Part shown: one piece after another, positions 51,501 through 60,988 of the stretch | How the letters are laid out: every line of letters begins with the position of its first letter | Numbering within the stretch: position 1 is the stretch's first letter | Assembly: GCA_020850735.1 (NCBI GenBank) | Contig: JADZEE010000091.1 | Location: 186,001-250,000, forward strand | DNA: 64,000 bases | Direction: 5' to 3' | Source of the DNA: Gammaproteobacteria bacterium | GTDB lineage: Bacteria > Pseudomonadota > Gammaproteobacteria > JADZEE01 | The notes under the pieces: generated by a model | The model's input: the letters and a program-made list of their open reading frames with translations, nothing else | Databases searched by the model: none | What the model was told of the DNA's origin: nothing | Made by a program: the position numbers and the translations under genes

Positions 51501-53198
51501 TCATCCTTGCGGATCGCGCATGTGATGTCTGTCCGCGACCGGGCGCATGAGGGCATTGCTCACCAGCGCCACCGCGAGCAGCGCCGCCATGAGATACATG
51601 GTCGAGTTGTAGAGCCCGGTCGTCGGATCGACGGTGCCGGGCGGTGCGATTTCCATGAGCCGCGCCAGCGTGACCGTCTTTTGCGCCACGAGTTGATCCA
51701 GGTGCTCGACGCCCGCCCCGAACTTGGCCTGAAATGCCCCGGGATCCACGCGGCTCGCCACGTCGTTCACGGCGCGCTGCAACGCGCTCTCGCGCAGCGA
51801 GGTGATTGCCCACGGCCCCAGTACCCCGGCCGTGCTCCAGGCGGTGAGCAGGCGACCGTGAATGCCCCCGACGTAACGGGTTCCGAACACGTCGGCGAGA
51901 TAGGCGGGAATGGTGGCGAAGCCGCCGCCGTACATCGTGAATATGATCATCGTCGCGCAGTAAAAGTACACCAGCCACACGACGCTCGGATGGACACTGA
52001 CGCGCTGGACGGCCAGGGGTATCGAGCAGTACAACACGATGCCGAGGGCGAAGAATATCCAGTAGGTGTTACGCCTGCCGACGTAATCCGAAGCGCTCGC
52101 CCAGAAGAACCGGCCGATCATGTTGAATACGCTGATCATGACCACGTAGGTCGCGGCGAAAGCACTGTCGACCAGGTTCGGCAGGGTGGTGCCGAAGATC
52201 TCGGTCATCATCGTCTTGGCGACGCCGAGTACGCCGATACCCGCGGTCACGTTCAGGCACAGCACGATCCATAGCTGGTAGAACTGCGGCGTTTTCAGGG
52301 CCTGGTCGATGTCGACGTGGTGACGGGTGATCATCCGGCGTCCCGCGCGCGACTCGTCCGGCGGCTCCCAGCCGGCGGGCTTCCAGCCCGCGGCCGGTAC
52401 GCGGTAGGAGAACGCGGCAATGGTCATGATCGCGAAATACAGGATGCCGAGACTGAAAAACGTCTGTGCCACGCCGATCGACCCGGTTCCGACCACGTAG
52501 ACGCCCTCGGGGCCCGGCACATACATGCCGGCGACCTCGTTGGCACCCACCACCACGACTTCGCGCAGCCCCCCCGCCACCTGGGCAAAGCGCTTGCCCG
52601 CCTCCGTGACCAGGCGGACTTCGTCGACCCCGCCGAGGTACTGCGGCGCCTCGTAGTACATGCGGATGAACAGCTCCTTGATGGGCGCACCGATCATCGC
52701 TCCGCCACCGAAACCCATGATGGCCATTCCCGTGGCCATGCCGCGGCGATCCGGAAACCAGCGGATCAGCGTGCTCACCGGCGAGACGTAGCCCAGCCCC
52801 AGACCGCAGCCGCCGATGACGCCATAACCCAGGTACAGCAGCCAGAGCTGGTCGGTGAGAATGCCCAGACCGCCGACGAGATAACCGCCCCCCCAGCAGC
52901 ACGCCGCGACAAAGCCGACCATGCGCGGACCGACCGTCTCCAGCCAGCGGCCGGCGAACGCGGCCGACAGGCCCAGGAAGACGATCGCGACCGTGAACAC
53001 CCACACGACGTCCTTGAGGGACCAGTCCCCGGCGGCGCTGGTGACGACGCCGTGGATCTTGGTCAGGGCCGGGTTGTAGATGCTCCAGGCGTACACCGAG
53101 CCGATGCACAGGTGGATGCCGATGGAGGCCGGGGGTACGAGCCAGCGATTGAAACCCGGACCGGCGACGATGCGTTCCTTGGACAGCAGGCCTGCCAT
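51501..53198 (-). CDS. OFA-family MFS transporter (oxalate/formate antiporter type)
   Basis: The 565-aa protein has IHLCIGSVYAWSIYNPALTK at the N-terminus, the OFA family opening, GYGVIGGCGLGLGYVSPVST and WFPDRRGMATGMAIMGFGGG, then IGRFFWASASDYVGRRNTYW in the second half. A soluble insert (about residues 175-235) is longer than usual. It exchanges small carboxylates such as oxalate, formate or others. The neighbouring fdhD and Moco genes make formate attractive (inference). Confidence 0.85.
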   Translation of the reverse strand: MAGLLSKERIVAGPGFNRWLVPPASIGIHLCIGSVYAWSIYNPALTKIHGVVTSAAGDWSLKDVVWVFTVAIVFLGLSAAFAGRWLETVGPRMVGFVAACCWGGGYLVGGLGILTDQLWLLYLGYGVIGGCGLGLGYVSPVSTLIRWFPDRRGMATGMAIMGFGGGAMIGAPIKELFIRMYYEAPQYLGGVDEVRLVTEAGKRFAQVAGGLREVVVVGANEVAGMYVPGPEGVYVVGTGSIGVAQTFFSLGILYFAIMTIAAFSYRVPAAGWKPAGWEPPDESRAGRRMITRHHVDIDQALKTPQFYQLWIVLCLNVTAGIGVLGVAKTMMTEIFGTTLPNLVDSAFAATYVVMISVFNMIGRFFWASASDYVGRRNTYWIFFALGIVLYCSIPLAVQRVSVHPSVVWLVYFYCATMIIFTMYGGGFATIPAYLADVFGTRYVGGIHGRLLTAWSTAGVLGPWAITSLRESALQRAVNDVASRVDPGAFQAKFGAGVEHLDQLVAQKTVTLARLMEIAPPGTVDPTTGLYNSTMYLMAALLAVALVSNALMRPVADRHHMRDPQG

Positions 53199-53460
53199 GC
53201 AATATCCCCGACTTTCGTATGGTTATTTTCACGCTTCCGACGGCACAGCCCCCTGTGCTGCGCCCCACACCGACCCCTCGAGCCGCGCAACCGCGTCGCC
53301 AATGGCCCGCAGCAAGTAAAACATGCAGCGCCGCGCGCGTCGACTGCGCAGACCCCGGGGCGATCCCTCGGACCACTGCAACGGGCGGCGCTCGACGCCG
53401 CCTCGGGCTATGCCCCGTGTGATACCATTTCCGGACAACCTGGACAGTTACACAGCAGCC

Positions 53461-54480
53461 ATGTCGAAGCCGCCGCCCGCCGCCCGCACCGCCGAAGCGC
53501 TCGTGGATCGCTTCGGCCGCACGGTACGCTACGTGCGCATCTCGGTCACCGATCGCTGTGATTTCCGCTGCGTGTACTGCATGGGAGAGGACATGCAGTT
53601 CGTCCCGCGGGCGCGCATTCTCACGCTCGAGGAGATCGCCCAGATCGCGCGCGCCTTCACCGCTCTGGGCGTGACCAAGATCCGGCTGACGGGCGGCGAG
53701 CCGCTGGTGCGACGCAACGTCCTGCACCTGGTGCGCGAGCTCGGCCAGCTCGAGGGCCTCGACGAACTGGTGATGACCACCAACGGCTCGCAGCTGCCGC
53801 GTTACGCCGCCGAGCTGCGCGCGGCCGGGATCAAGCGCCTGAACATCAGCCTCGATTCACTCGACCCGGAACGTTTCCGGCGCCTGACCCGCGTGGGCGA
53901 CCTCGCACAGGTGCTCGCCGGTATCGACGCGGCGCACGCCGCGGGCTTCGAACGGCTGAAGATCAATTCGGTCATCCTCAGGAACCGCAACGACGACGAG
54001 GTCGTGCCGCTGGTACGCTTCGCCGCCGGGCGCGGCATGGACATCACGTTCATCGAGGAGATGCCGCTCGGCGCCATCGACGAGCACGATCGCGCCGAAG
54101 CGTACTACTCCAGCGATGACATCCGCCGCGATCTCGAGCAGGTTTTCACGCTCCTTGCCAGCACTGACACGACCGGCGGCCCGGCGCGCTACGTCCGCCT
54201 CCGGGAAACCGGAACCCGGGTCGGTTTCATCTCTCCGCACAGCCACAACTTCTGCGACACCTGCAACCGGGTACGACTGACCGCCGAAGGCCGTCTGCTG
54301 CTGTGCCTGGGCCAGGAGCATTCGGTCGATTTGAGGCACGTCGTGCGCAGCCATCCGGGCGATATGGAGCGCCTGAAGCAGGCCATCCGTGACGCGATGG
54401 CGATCAAGCCGGCAGGCCACGAATTCGACCTCCACGCCAAGCCCGTAATCTTCCGCCACATGAGCGTCACGGGAGGATGA
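53461..54480 (+). CDS. moaA: GTP 3',8-cyclase MoaA
   Basis: The 339-aa radical-SAM enzyme has CDFRCVYC (Cys33, Cys37, Cys40) for the SAM cluster, [10 protein letters not shown], and the second [4Fe-4S] ligands in [20 protein letters not shown] near the C-terminus. With MoaC it converts GTP to cyclic pyranopterin monophosphate. The C-terminal GG is present (VTGG). Start at the ATG at 53461; the stop overlaps fdhD (ATGA). It heads the moaA-fdhD-mobA-mobB-moeA operon. Confidence 0.95.
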   Translation: MSKPPPAARTAEALVDRFGRTVRYVRISVTDRCDFRCVYCMGEDMQFVPRARILTLEEIAQIARAFTALGVTKIRLTGGEPLVRRNVLHLVRELGQLEGLDELVMTTNGSQLPRYAAELRAAGIKRLNISLDSLDPERFRRLTRVGDLAQVLAGIDAAHAAGFERLKINSVILRNRNDDEVVPLVRFAAGRGMDITFIEEMPLGAIDEHDRAEAYYSSDDIRRDLEQVFTLLASTDTTGGPARYVRLRETGTRVGFISPHSHNFCDTCNRVRLTAEGRLLLCLGQEHSVDLRHVVRSHPGDMERLKQAIRDAMAIKPAGHEFDLHAKPVIFRHMSVTGG

Positions 54481-55361
54481 GCGCGGCGCGTTATCGGCCC
54501 GAAATGACGCGCGCGGGGCTCGAGCCCACCTACCCTGCGAGCGCCGTCGACGAATTCGGTGAGGCGCGCGAGGCGCGCATTGCCGGCGAGCTGCCGCTCA
54601 CCATCTACGTCGATCGGCGCGAGATTGTCACCCTCATGACACTCGGGACTTTCCCCGAAGCCCTGACGCTCGGATACCTGAAGAACCAGGGCCTGATCGA
54701 CGACATTCGCAACGTCGTGTCCGTGCACGTGGACTGGGACGTGAACGCGGCCGCCGTGCGTACGCGCGACGGCATCGGCGACTGGGAGGAGAAGCTCGCG
54801 CGACGCACCGTCACGACCGGTTGCGGCCAGGGTACGGTCTACGGTGACGTCATGGAGCAGCTCGGCAAAGTCCGCCTGCCGCGGCCCCGGACCGCGCAGT
54901 CGGTCATCTACTCTCTGCTCGCCCGGCTCTCGCGCGAGAACGAGATCTACAAGAGCGCCGGGGCGGTACACGGCTGCGCGCTGTGCCTGGACGACCAGGT
55001 GCTCACGTTCATCGAGGACGTCGGACGCCACAACGCGGTCGACGCGATTGCCGGGCTCATGTGGCTGGACGGGGTCGACGGTGGCGACAAGATCTTCTAC
55101 ACCACCGGCCGACTCACTTCGGAAATGGTCATCAAGGTCGCGCAGATGGGAATTCCCGTCCTGCTCTCGCGCTCGGGCATCACGCGCATGGGCCTGGAGC
55201 TTGCCCGTCAGGTCGGTGTCACCATGATTTCGCGCGCCAAGGGCAGGCACTTTCTGGTGTTCAACGGCGCCGACAACATCGTCTTCGACGCCATACCGGA
55301 CGTACCGGCCGAAGCGCGTGCCCGCGGACCATTGCGCAGGTCGGCGAGCGAAACGCCCTGA
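54477..55361 (+). CDS. fdhD: Formate dehydrogenase accessory sulfurtransferase FdhD
   Basis: The 294-aa protein has ERRI-like [45 protein letters not shown] and [17 protein letters not shown], standard FdhD segments. FdhD takes sulfur from IscS and loads it on the bis-MGD cofactor of formate dehydrogenases. The active loop here is TTGCGQGT with a single Cys (Cys116), whereas E. coli has a CxxC pair. No formate dehydrogenase gene is in the window. Confidence 0.9.
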   Translation: MSAARYRPEMTRAGLEPTYPASAVDEFGEAREARIAGELPLTIYVDRREIVTLMTLGTFPEALTLGYLKNQGLIDDIRNVVSVHVDWDVNAAAVRTRDGIGDWEEKLARRTVTTGCGQGTVYGDVMEQLGKVRLPRPRTAQSVIYSLLARLSRENEIYKSAGAVHGCALCLDDQVLTFIEDVGRHNAVDAIAGLMWLDGVDGGDKIFYTTGRLTSEMVIKVAQMGIPVLLSRSGITRMGLELARQVGVTMISRAKGRHFLVFNGADNIVFDAIPDVPAEARARGPLRRSASETP

Positions 55362-55389
55362 GCGCGGCCGGCGCCGCGACCCGTCGAAC

Positions 55390-55995
55390 GTGCCCGGACA
55401 GCACCCGCACGAGGACGTCACCGGTGTCGTGCTCGCCGGCGGCCTGGCGCGGCGCATGGGCGGCGTCGACAAAGGCCTCGTGTCCGTACGGGGTCGCGAG
55501 CTGGTACGCTACGTCGTGGAGGCGCTGCAGCCGCAGGTCCGCGATCTCATCGTCAACGCCAATCGCAACCAGGAGATCTACGCCCGGCTGGGCTTCCGGG
55601 TCGTCGCCGACGCTCCGCCCGGCTTTCACGGCCCGCTCGCCGGCATGGCGAGCGCGATGCGGGTGGCGAGCACCCCGTTCATCGCGACGGTACCGTGCGA
55701 TTCTCCGTTCGTGCCCGCAGACCTGGTCGGACGACTGTACCGCGCGCGTGTGGCCGCGAACGCGACCATCGCCGTCGCCCACGACGGCGAACGCCTGCAG
55801 CCGGTGTTCGCGCTCATCGACTGCCGGCGGCTCGATTCCCTGGTGGCATTCCTCGCGCGTGGCGAACGCAAGATCGACCGCTGGTACGATGGCGAGCGCA
55901 CCACCACCGCCGACTTCAGCGACAGTCCGCGGACTTTTCTCAACCTGAATACGCCCGAGGACGTCGCTTCGACCGAAGCGCTGCTTATGCCATGA
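55390..55995 (+). CDS. mobA: Molybdenum cofactor guanylyltransferase MobA
   Basis: From the GTG at 55390 the product is 201 aa with GVVLAGGLARRMGGVDKGL (nucleotide loop), VVADAPPGFHGPLAGMASAM and VPCDSPFVP. MobA adds GMP to Mo-molybdopterin, making the MGD cofactor for DMSO-reductase-family enzymes such as formate dehydrogenase. The stop overlaps mobB (ATGA). Confidence 0.93.
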   Translation: MPGQHPHEDVTGVVLAGGLARRMGGVDKGLVSVRGRELVRYVVEALQPQVRDLIVNANRNQEIYARLGFRVVADAPPGFHGPLAGMASAMRVASTPFIATVPCDSPFVPADLVGRLYRARVAANATIAVAHDGERLQPVFALIDCRRLDSLVAFLARGERKIDRWYDGERTTTADFSDSPRTFLNLNTPEDVASTEALLMP

Positions 55996-56561
55996 ACGAC
56001 CCCAGACGTGCCGCGGCGAGCGTGCCGGTCCTCGGATTCGCGGCCTGGAGCGGCACCGGTAAGACGACCCTGCTGATCCGGCTCCTGCCCCTGCTCAAGG
56101 CCCGCGGGATCCGGGTCGGCGTGGTCAAGCACGCGCACCACGATTTCGATCTGGACTACCCGGGTAAGGACAGTTATGAGCTGCGCAAGGCGGGCGCGGC
56201 ACAGATGCTGGTCGGCTCGCGCCGGCGCTGGGCGCTCATCGTCGAACGTGAATCCAGCGACGAGCCACGGCTCGCCGACCTGATGCAGCACCTGCTCCCC
56301 GCGGACATCGATCTCATCCTGGTCGAGGGGTTCAAGCCGGAAACCATTCCCAAGATCGAGATCCACCGGCCCAGCCTCGGCAAGCCGGTGCTCGCCGTGA
56401 GCGATACGAGCGTAATTGCGATCGCCACGGACGCGCCACTGACGGTCCCGGGCGGACTGCCCCTGCTCGATCTGAACGACCCGGCGCAGGTGGTCGAATT
56501 CATCGTCTCCCGCTTTGTGCCTGCCGCGGATACCCGCGCGGCGCCGGCGCCGCGGGTATAA
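55992..56561 (+). CDS. mobB: Molybdopterin-guanine dinucleotide biosynthesis adaptor MobB
   Basis: The 189-aa P-loop protein has WSGTGKTTLL (Walker A), VGVVKHAHHDFDLDYPGKDS with the family His pair, and LILVEGFKPETIPKIEIHR. MobB is a GTPase that assists MobA. It begins inside the mobA stop (ATGA) and ends 27 bp before moeA. Confidence 0.94.
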   Translation: MNDPRRAAASVPVLGFAAWSGTGKTTLLIRLLPLLKARGIRVGVVKHAHHDFDLDYPGKDSYELRKAGAAQMLVGSRRRWALIVERESSDEPRLADLMQHLLPADIDLILVEGFKPETIPKIEIHRPSLGKPVLAVSDTSVIAIATDAPLTVPGGLPLLDLNDPAQVVEFIVSRFVPAADTRAAPAPRV

Positions 56562-56588
56562 TCCGGATCCGGCCAGGCACCAGCGACC

Positions 56589-57854
56589 ATGAACGAAGGC
56601 ACCGCGCGCGAATCGAGCTGTCTCGACGACTACGACCCGCAGGCGCTCAGCACCGAGGAGGCGCTCGCGCGCATTCTCGAGAGCACCGTCGCGGTCGGTG
56701 TCGTGGAGCGCGTGACCGTTCGCGCAGCCCTGGGCCGCATCCTCGCCACCGACGTGCGCTCCGGTATCGATGTCCCCGCGCATACCAATTCGGCCATGGA
56801 CGGCTACGCGGTGCGCAGCGACGACCTCGGCCCCGGCAAGACCCTGCGCCTCGCCGGCACCTCGCTCGCTGGCCGGCCGCACGCAGGCGGCATGGGTCCC
56901 GGCGAGTGCGTACGCATCATGACCGGCGCGGTGATGCCCGCCGGCGCAGACACGGTCGTGCCCCAGGAATTCACCCGCCGCGAAGACGACCTCGTGCAGA
57001 TCGTCGACGGCCGCTTCGCGCACGGTGACAACGTACGCGCTGCCGGCGAGGACATCGCCGCCGGACAGGTCGCGCTCGACGCCGGCCGGCGGATCCAGCC
57101 GGCGGATCTGGGCCTGCTGGCCTCGCTCGGCGTCGTCGAGGTTGCGGTCTACCGGCGCCTGCGTGTCGCGTTCCTGTCGACCGGCGACGAGCTGCGCTCG
57201 CTGGGCGAGACGCTCGGGCCGGGCGACGTCTACGACAGCAATCGCTATACGCTCTACGGAATGCTCGTCGCGCTCGGCGTCGACGTCGTCGACATGGGCG
57301 TCGTTCGCGACGTGCCCGAAGATCTGCGCGAAGCCTTCGCCAAGGCCGGCGAATGCGCGGACGTCGTGATCAGCTCCGGCGGCGTGTCGGTAGGCGAAGC
57401 GGATTTCGTCAAGGAGACACTCGGCGCCGTCGGCCGGATCCAGTTCTGGCGCGTGGCAATGAAACCGGGCCGGCCGCTCGCCTACGGGCGCATCGGGCCG
57501 GCGGTGTTCTTCGGCCTGCCGGGCAACCCCGTGTCGGTGATGGTGACCTTCTATCAGTTCGTGCAACCGGCATTGCGCCGCATGATGGGCGAAACCCACT
57601 GGCTGCCGCTCAGCGTGCGTGCCGTCAGTGCAACACGATTGAAAAAACGGCCCGGCCGGGTCGAGTACCAGCGCGGGGTGCTCGAACGCGCCCCCGACGG
57701 TACGTTGATGGTGCGCAGAACCGGTGCCCAGGGCTCGGGGATCCTGCGCTCCATGTCGGACGGCAACTGTTTCATCGTCCTGCCGATGGACAGCGGCGAC
57801 GTGGAACCCGGCACCCCCGTCGACGTGCAACCGTTTCACGGCTTACTGGGGTGA
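56589..57854 (+). CDS. moeA: Molybdopterin molybdenumtransferase MoeA
   Basis: The 421-aa protein has HTNSAMDGYAVRSDD, GGVSVGEADFVKETLG, and VFFGLPGNPVSVMVTFYQFV: the three classical MoeA regions, plus the C-terminal MoeA_C domain. MoeA inserts molybdate into adenylylated molybdopterin. Last gene of the moaA operon; it converges with pqqB 68 bp away, with no T-tract hairpin visible between them. Confidence 0.95.
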   Translation: MNEGTARESSCLDDYDPQALSTEEALARILESTVAVGVVERVTVRAALGRILATDVRSGIDVPAHTNSAMDGYAVRSDDLGPGKTLRLAGTSLAGRPHAGGMGPGECVRIMTGAVMPAGADTVVPQEFTRREDDLVQIVDGRFAHGDNVRAAGEDIAAGQVALDAGRRIQPADLGLLASLGVVEVAVYRRLRVAFLSTGDELRSLGETLGPGDVYDSNRYTLYGMLVALGVDVVDMGVVRDVPEDLREAFAKAGECADVVISSGGVSVGEADFVKETLGAVGRIQFWRVAMKPGRPLAYGRIGPAVFFGLPGNPVSVMVTFYQFVQPALRRMMGETHWLPLSVRAVSATRLKKRPGRVEYQRGVLERAPDGTLMVRRTGAQGSGILRSMSDGNCFIVLPMDSGDVEPGTPVDVQPFHGLLG

Positions 57855-57922
57855 AGCACGCGCACGATTCGCGACTCGTGGCGGCTGACGAATCACGGTT
57901 CATGCATCACGCCGTGCCCGGC

Positions 57923-58852
57923 TCACACCTCCAGCATCATACCGTCGTACGCCACCTGCCAGCCTGAAGCTTCGGCGGCGACGCGTTCGGGGCTGTCCTC
58001 GATCAGGATCGGATTGGTGGTGTTGATGTGGATGAACACCTTGCGCGCGATGTCCAGATCGGCAAGCGCCGCGATCGTGCCGTCCGCGCCGGACACGCTC
58101 ATGTGGCCCATACGCTTGCCGGTTTTCACGCCGACGCCGTCGCGGATCATCTCGTCGTCGACCCACAGGGTGCCGTCGAAGAACACCAGCGGCGCACCGC
58201 GCAGCCGCGCCTGCAGGTCTGCGGGCATCTGCGCGCAGCCGGGAATGTAGAAAAAACGGGTCGCGCCGGCATCGTCCAGCACTTCGAGGGCGATCGTGTC
58301 CTCGGCTACGGAGCCGAAGTTCGGTCCTTTGCGCGCGTCCTCGAGCCACAACGCCACCTTGCCCGGCACGGCGAACGCTCGCACGCTGACGCCGAGCGTC
58401 CGTCCCGCGGCGTCGCACAATGCAACGACCGTCTCCAGCTGCAGCGCGCGCCGCACGACCAGCTCGGGATTGAGCACGTTGAAAATGCTGTTGGCCGCGA
58501 GCACCTCCAGGACCCGTCCCGTCCCGTACAGCGCGAAGGCCTGCGACTCGCGCAGATTCAGCAGTCCGGCGACGTGATCGACGTCGGCGTTGGTCAGCGC
58601 CACGGCTTTGATCGGGCTGTCGCGCAGACCCGTGCGCGGATGCAGCACGTCGTTGTCATTGATCTGCTGGCGCAGATCCGGCGAGGCGTTGAACAGGATC
58701 CAGCGCTCACCGTCGGCAGACACGGCGACGGAAGACTGGGTCCGCGGCCGCGCGGCCGGATCACCCGTCCGGGCCCGCCGACTGTTGGGATGATTGCAGT
58801 TCCACTGCGGGTAACCGCCACCGGCCGCCGCACCGAGTACGCGAACCTGCAT
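57923..58852 (-). CDS. pqqB: PQQ biosynthesis protein PqqB (metallo-beta-lactamase fold)
   Basis: The 309-aa protein starts MQVRVLGAAAGGGYPQWNC with the PqqB N-terminal Cys region and has NASPDLRQQI, LTNADVDHVAGLLNLRE and FFDGTLWVDDEMIRDGVG. PqqB is a metal-dependent hydroxylase acting on the PqqA-derived precursor. The rest of the pqq operon (pqqA, C, D, E) is absent here; the gene stands alone within Moco genes. Confidence 0.93.
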   Translation of the reverse strand: MQVRVLGAAAGGGYPQWNCNHPNSRRARTGDPAARPRTQSSVAVSADGERWILFNASPDLRQQINDNDVLHPRTGLRDSPIKAVALTNADVDHVAGLLNLRESQAFALYGTGRVLEVLAANSIFNVLNPELVVRRALQLETVVALCDAAGRTLGVSVRAFAVPGKVALWLEDARKGPNFGSVAEDTIALEVLDDAGATRFFYIPGCAQMPADLQARLRGAPLVFFDGTLWVDDEMIRDGVGVKTGKRMGHMSVSGADGTIAALADLDIARKVFIHINTTNPILIEDSPERVAAEASGWQVAYDGMMLEV

Positions 58853-58918
58853 GTCGTTCTCCTCGTACCTCCCGGCGCCGCTCGCGCTGGTATCGCCGTA
58901 CCCGGCGTGGCTGGCCTG

Positions 58919-59356
58919 TCAGCCCGGCGTGTTGTGCGAGACCCAGCGCTCGTCGTCGCCCGCCCGCTCCTTCTTCCAGAACGGTGCCCGCGACTTCAGG
59001 TCCTCGATCAGAAAACGGCAGGCATCGAAGGCCGCGCCACGATGGGCCGACCAGGCCGCGACGACCACGATGGCCTCTCCCGGTTCGATGTCGCCGACCC
59101 GGTGCAGCAGCAGGCACTGGTCGATCGGCCAGCGCGCCAGTGCTTCCTCGCCGATACGCTGCAGGTGCCGCTCCGTCATGCCCGGGTAGTAATCGAGCGT
59201 CATGCCGCTGACCTGCGCACCGTCGTTGAAGTCGCGCATCGTGCCGACGAACACGGCGGTCGCGCCGAAACTGCCGTCACAGCCGAGCACCTCCGATTCG
59301 AAGCGGCGCAACTCGTGCCACGGATCGAAGGCCTCGCTGCGGATCTCGACCTGCAC
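58919..59356 (-). CDS. moaE: Molybdopterin synthase catalytic subunit MoaE
   Basis: The 145-aa protein has GATAVFVGTMRDFNDGAQVS, LDYYPGMTERHLQRIGEEAL, HRVGDIEPGEAIVVVAAWSA and FDACRFLIEDLKSRAPFWKK, with the catalytic Lys pair. It makes molybdopterin from cPMP using MoaD thiocarboxylate. A GTG at 59356 or a TTG at 59362 overlapping the moaD stop are the candidate starts. Confidence 0.94.
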   Translation of the reverse strand: MQVEIRSEAFDPWHELRRFESEVLGCDGSFGATAVFVGTMRDFNDGAQVSGMTLDYYPGMTERHLQRIGEEALARWPIDQCLLLHRVGDIEPGEAIVVVAAWSAHRGAAFDACRFLIEDLKSRAPFWKKERAGDDERWVSHNTPG

Positions 59357-59358
59357 CG

Positions 59359-59589
59359 TCAACCACCCGTGACCGGTGGAAAGAACGCGACTTCGTCGCC
59401 GTCGGCGACGCCCTGTCCGCCTTCGCAGTATTCCATGTTGATCGCCATGAGCACCTGCCGCGGTGCGTTCGCCCCGGCCGCCGTCTGCCAGACATCCTGC
59501 ACCGTCATGCCCTCGCGATACTCCACGGCGCACTCCTTGCACCCCGTGCGCTCGGCGATGCTGGCGAAGAATTTGACCCTGATGCTCAT
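59359..59589 (-). CDS. moaD: Molybdopterin synthase sulfur carrier subunit MoaD
   Basis: The 76-aa ubiquitin-like protein starts MSIRVKFFASIAERTG and ends FFPPVTGG with the C-terminal Gly-Gly that is activated and thiocarboxylated. It immediately precedes moaE on the minus strand. The ATG at 59589 is preferred to an upstream frame. Confidence 0.94.
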   Translation of the reverse strand: MSIRVKFFASIAERTGCKECAVEYREGMTVQDVWQTAAGANAPRQVLMAINMEYCEGGQGVADGDEVAFFPPVTGG

Positions 59590-59707
59590 CGATCGTTGCC
59601 GTATGTTTCCGGATTTGCGGCGCGGGCGGCGGCGCCCTACCATTTGCGCCGCGGCTTCCCGTCATGGGCAGCCGATTCTAGCGCAGCCCTGAACCGGTGA
59701 CCAAACA

Positions 59708-60208
59708 ATGCCGCGAAGCCGCAAACCGCCCGCTACGCTCACGCACTTCAATGCGGCCGGCGAAGCGCACATGGTCGACGTAGCGGCCAAGGGCCCCAGC
59801 CACCGTGTCGCGGTCGCCGGGGGATGCATCCGTATGCAGGAGGCGACGCTGCAACGCATCCTCGCCGGAACACACGCCAAAGGCGACGTGCTCGGTATCG
59901 CCCGGATCGCCGGCATCATGGCGGCGAAACGCACCGCGGAGCTGGTGCCGCTGTGCCACCCCCTGGCACTCACACACGTGAGCATCGACTTCGCACCTGA
60001 CACCAACGGCAGCTGCGTACGCGCCGTCGCGCGCGTCGAGACGGACGGGCGGACCGGCGTCGAGATGGAAGCGCTGACGGCCGTGCAGATCGCCCTGCTC
60101 ACGATCTACGACATGTGCAAGGCCGTGGATCGCGGCATGGTCATGGACGACATCGGCCTGCTCGAGAAGCACGGTGGCAAATCCGGCCACTGGCGCCGCG
60201 GCGCATGA
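59708..60208 (+). CDS. moaC: Cyclic pyranopterin monophosphate synthase MoaC
   Basis: The 166-aa protein has [53 protein letters not shown] and [20 protein letters not shown]: all MoaC signatures. With MoaA it makes cPMP. It is divergent from moaD-moaE and ends 1 bp before inverted-repeat copy 2. Confidence 0.95.
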   Translation: MPRSRKPPATLTHFNAAGEAHMVDVAAKGPSHRVAVAGGCIRMQEATLQRILAGTHAKGDVLGIARIAGIMAAKRTAELVPLCHPLALTHVSIDFAPDTNGSCVRAVARVETDGRTGVEMEALTAVQIALLTIYDMCKAVDRGMVMDDIGLLEKHGGKSGHWRRGA

Positions 60209-60209
60209 T

Positions 60210-60296
60210 AAACCGGGGTCAGAGTCGGATTTTGAGTGCCTTTGCCGAACGGACGGAATCAAAGAGGAACGGAAAATCCGACTCTGACCCCGGTTT
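60210..60296. repeat. 87-bp inverted-repeat (REP-like) element, copy 2
   Basis: Perfect 24-bp arms (60210-60233 and 60273-60296), containing GGGGTCAGAGTCGGATTTT and its complement, enclose a 39-bp spacer. Same length and arms as copy 1 at 35948, and the spacer also contains AGAGGAACGG. It lies between the convergent moaC and methyltransferase genes. Confidence 0.92.
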
Positions 60297-60304
60297 TTCC
60301 GGAT

Positions 60305-60988
60305 TCACAGGATCTCGACGGCGACTTGGCGGGTGCTGTAGGCGAGGTAGCGATACTCGAGGCCGCGCGCGGCGATGAATTCCTGGAAAGCGCGGTACTC
60401 GTGCCGCTGCCAGTTGACGTAGTTGAAGTACTCATCGAAAACGATGATCGTGCCGCGGCCGATCCGCTCCCCGAGGTGATCGAACACGCACCGGGTCGAG
60501 CTGTACAGATCGCAGTCGACGTGCACGAAGGCAATCTCGCCGTGGTGATCGCGCAACCACGCGCGTAACGAATCGTCGAACCAGCCCGACACAAGGTGGG
60601 CATTGGGCGGCACCTTCGGGCGCCGGCCCTGCCGGTCGAATACGCCACGCGGGGCATCCCAGCCGGACCAGTCCTCGGGGTTGCCCTGGAAGCTGTCGAA
60701 TCCGTACACCGGCCGCGGCGCGAGGCGCCGTGCGATGTACCTCAGGGAAGCCCCGCGGTGGACACCGAACTCGAGCACCAGACCGTCGCCGGGCGCGCGA
60801 CTGAGGGCATAATCGAACAGCTTGTCGCGCGTACGCAGGCACAGGGCATCACGGGCATTGGCCTTGATATAGGCCACGGTTTCACCCAGCGCATCCAGGC
60901 GCATCGCCTGGACCGGGTCGCAGTATATGTCGAACAGGCGTCGCCCGACGCTTTCGACCAGTCGTCGCAGGGGTTTTTTGATCATCAT
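60305..60988 (-). CDS. TylF/MycF-like class I methyltransferase
   Basis: The 227-aa protein has VLEFGVHRGASLRYIARRL (motif I), PVYGFDSFQGNPEDWSGW and FVHVDCDLYSSTRCVFDHL, the D-x-D-L-Y pattern of macrocin-O-methyltransferase (TylF) family enzymes. It would methylate a sugar or small molecule hydroxyl; substrate unknown. Two Met codons (60988, 60985) and an upstream one (61018) are possible starts. It is bracketed by inverted-repeat copies 2 and 3. Confidence 0.8.
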   Translation of the reverse strand: MMIKKPLRRLVESVGRRLFDIYCDPVQAMRLDALGETVAYIKANARDALCLRTRDKLFDYALSRAPGDGLVLEFGVHRGASLRYIARRLAPRPVYGFDSFQGNPEDWSGWDAPRGVFDRQGRRPKVPPNAHLVSGWFDDSLRAWLRDHHGEIAFVHVDCDLYSSTRCVFDHLGERIGRGTIIVFDEYFNYVNWQRHEYRAFQEFIAARGLEYRYLAYSTRQVAVEIL

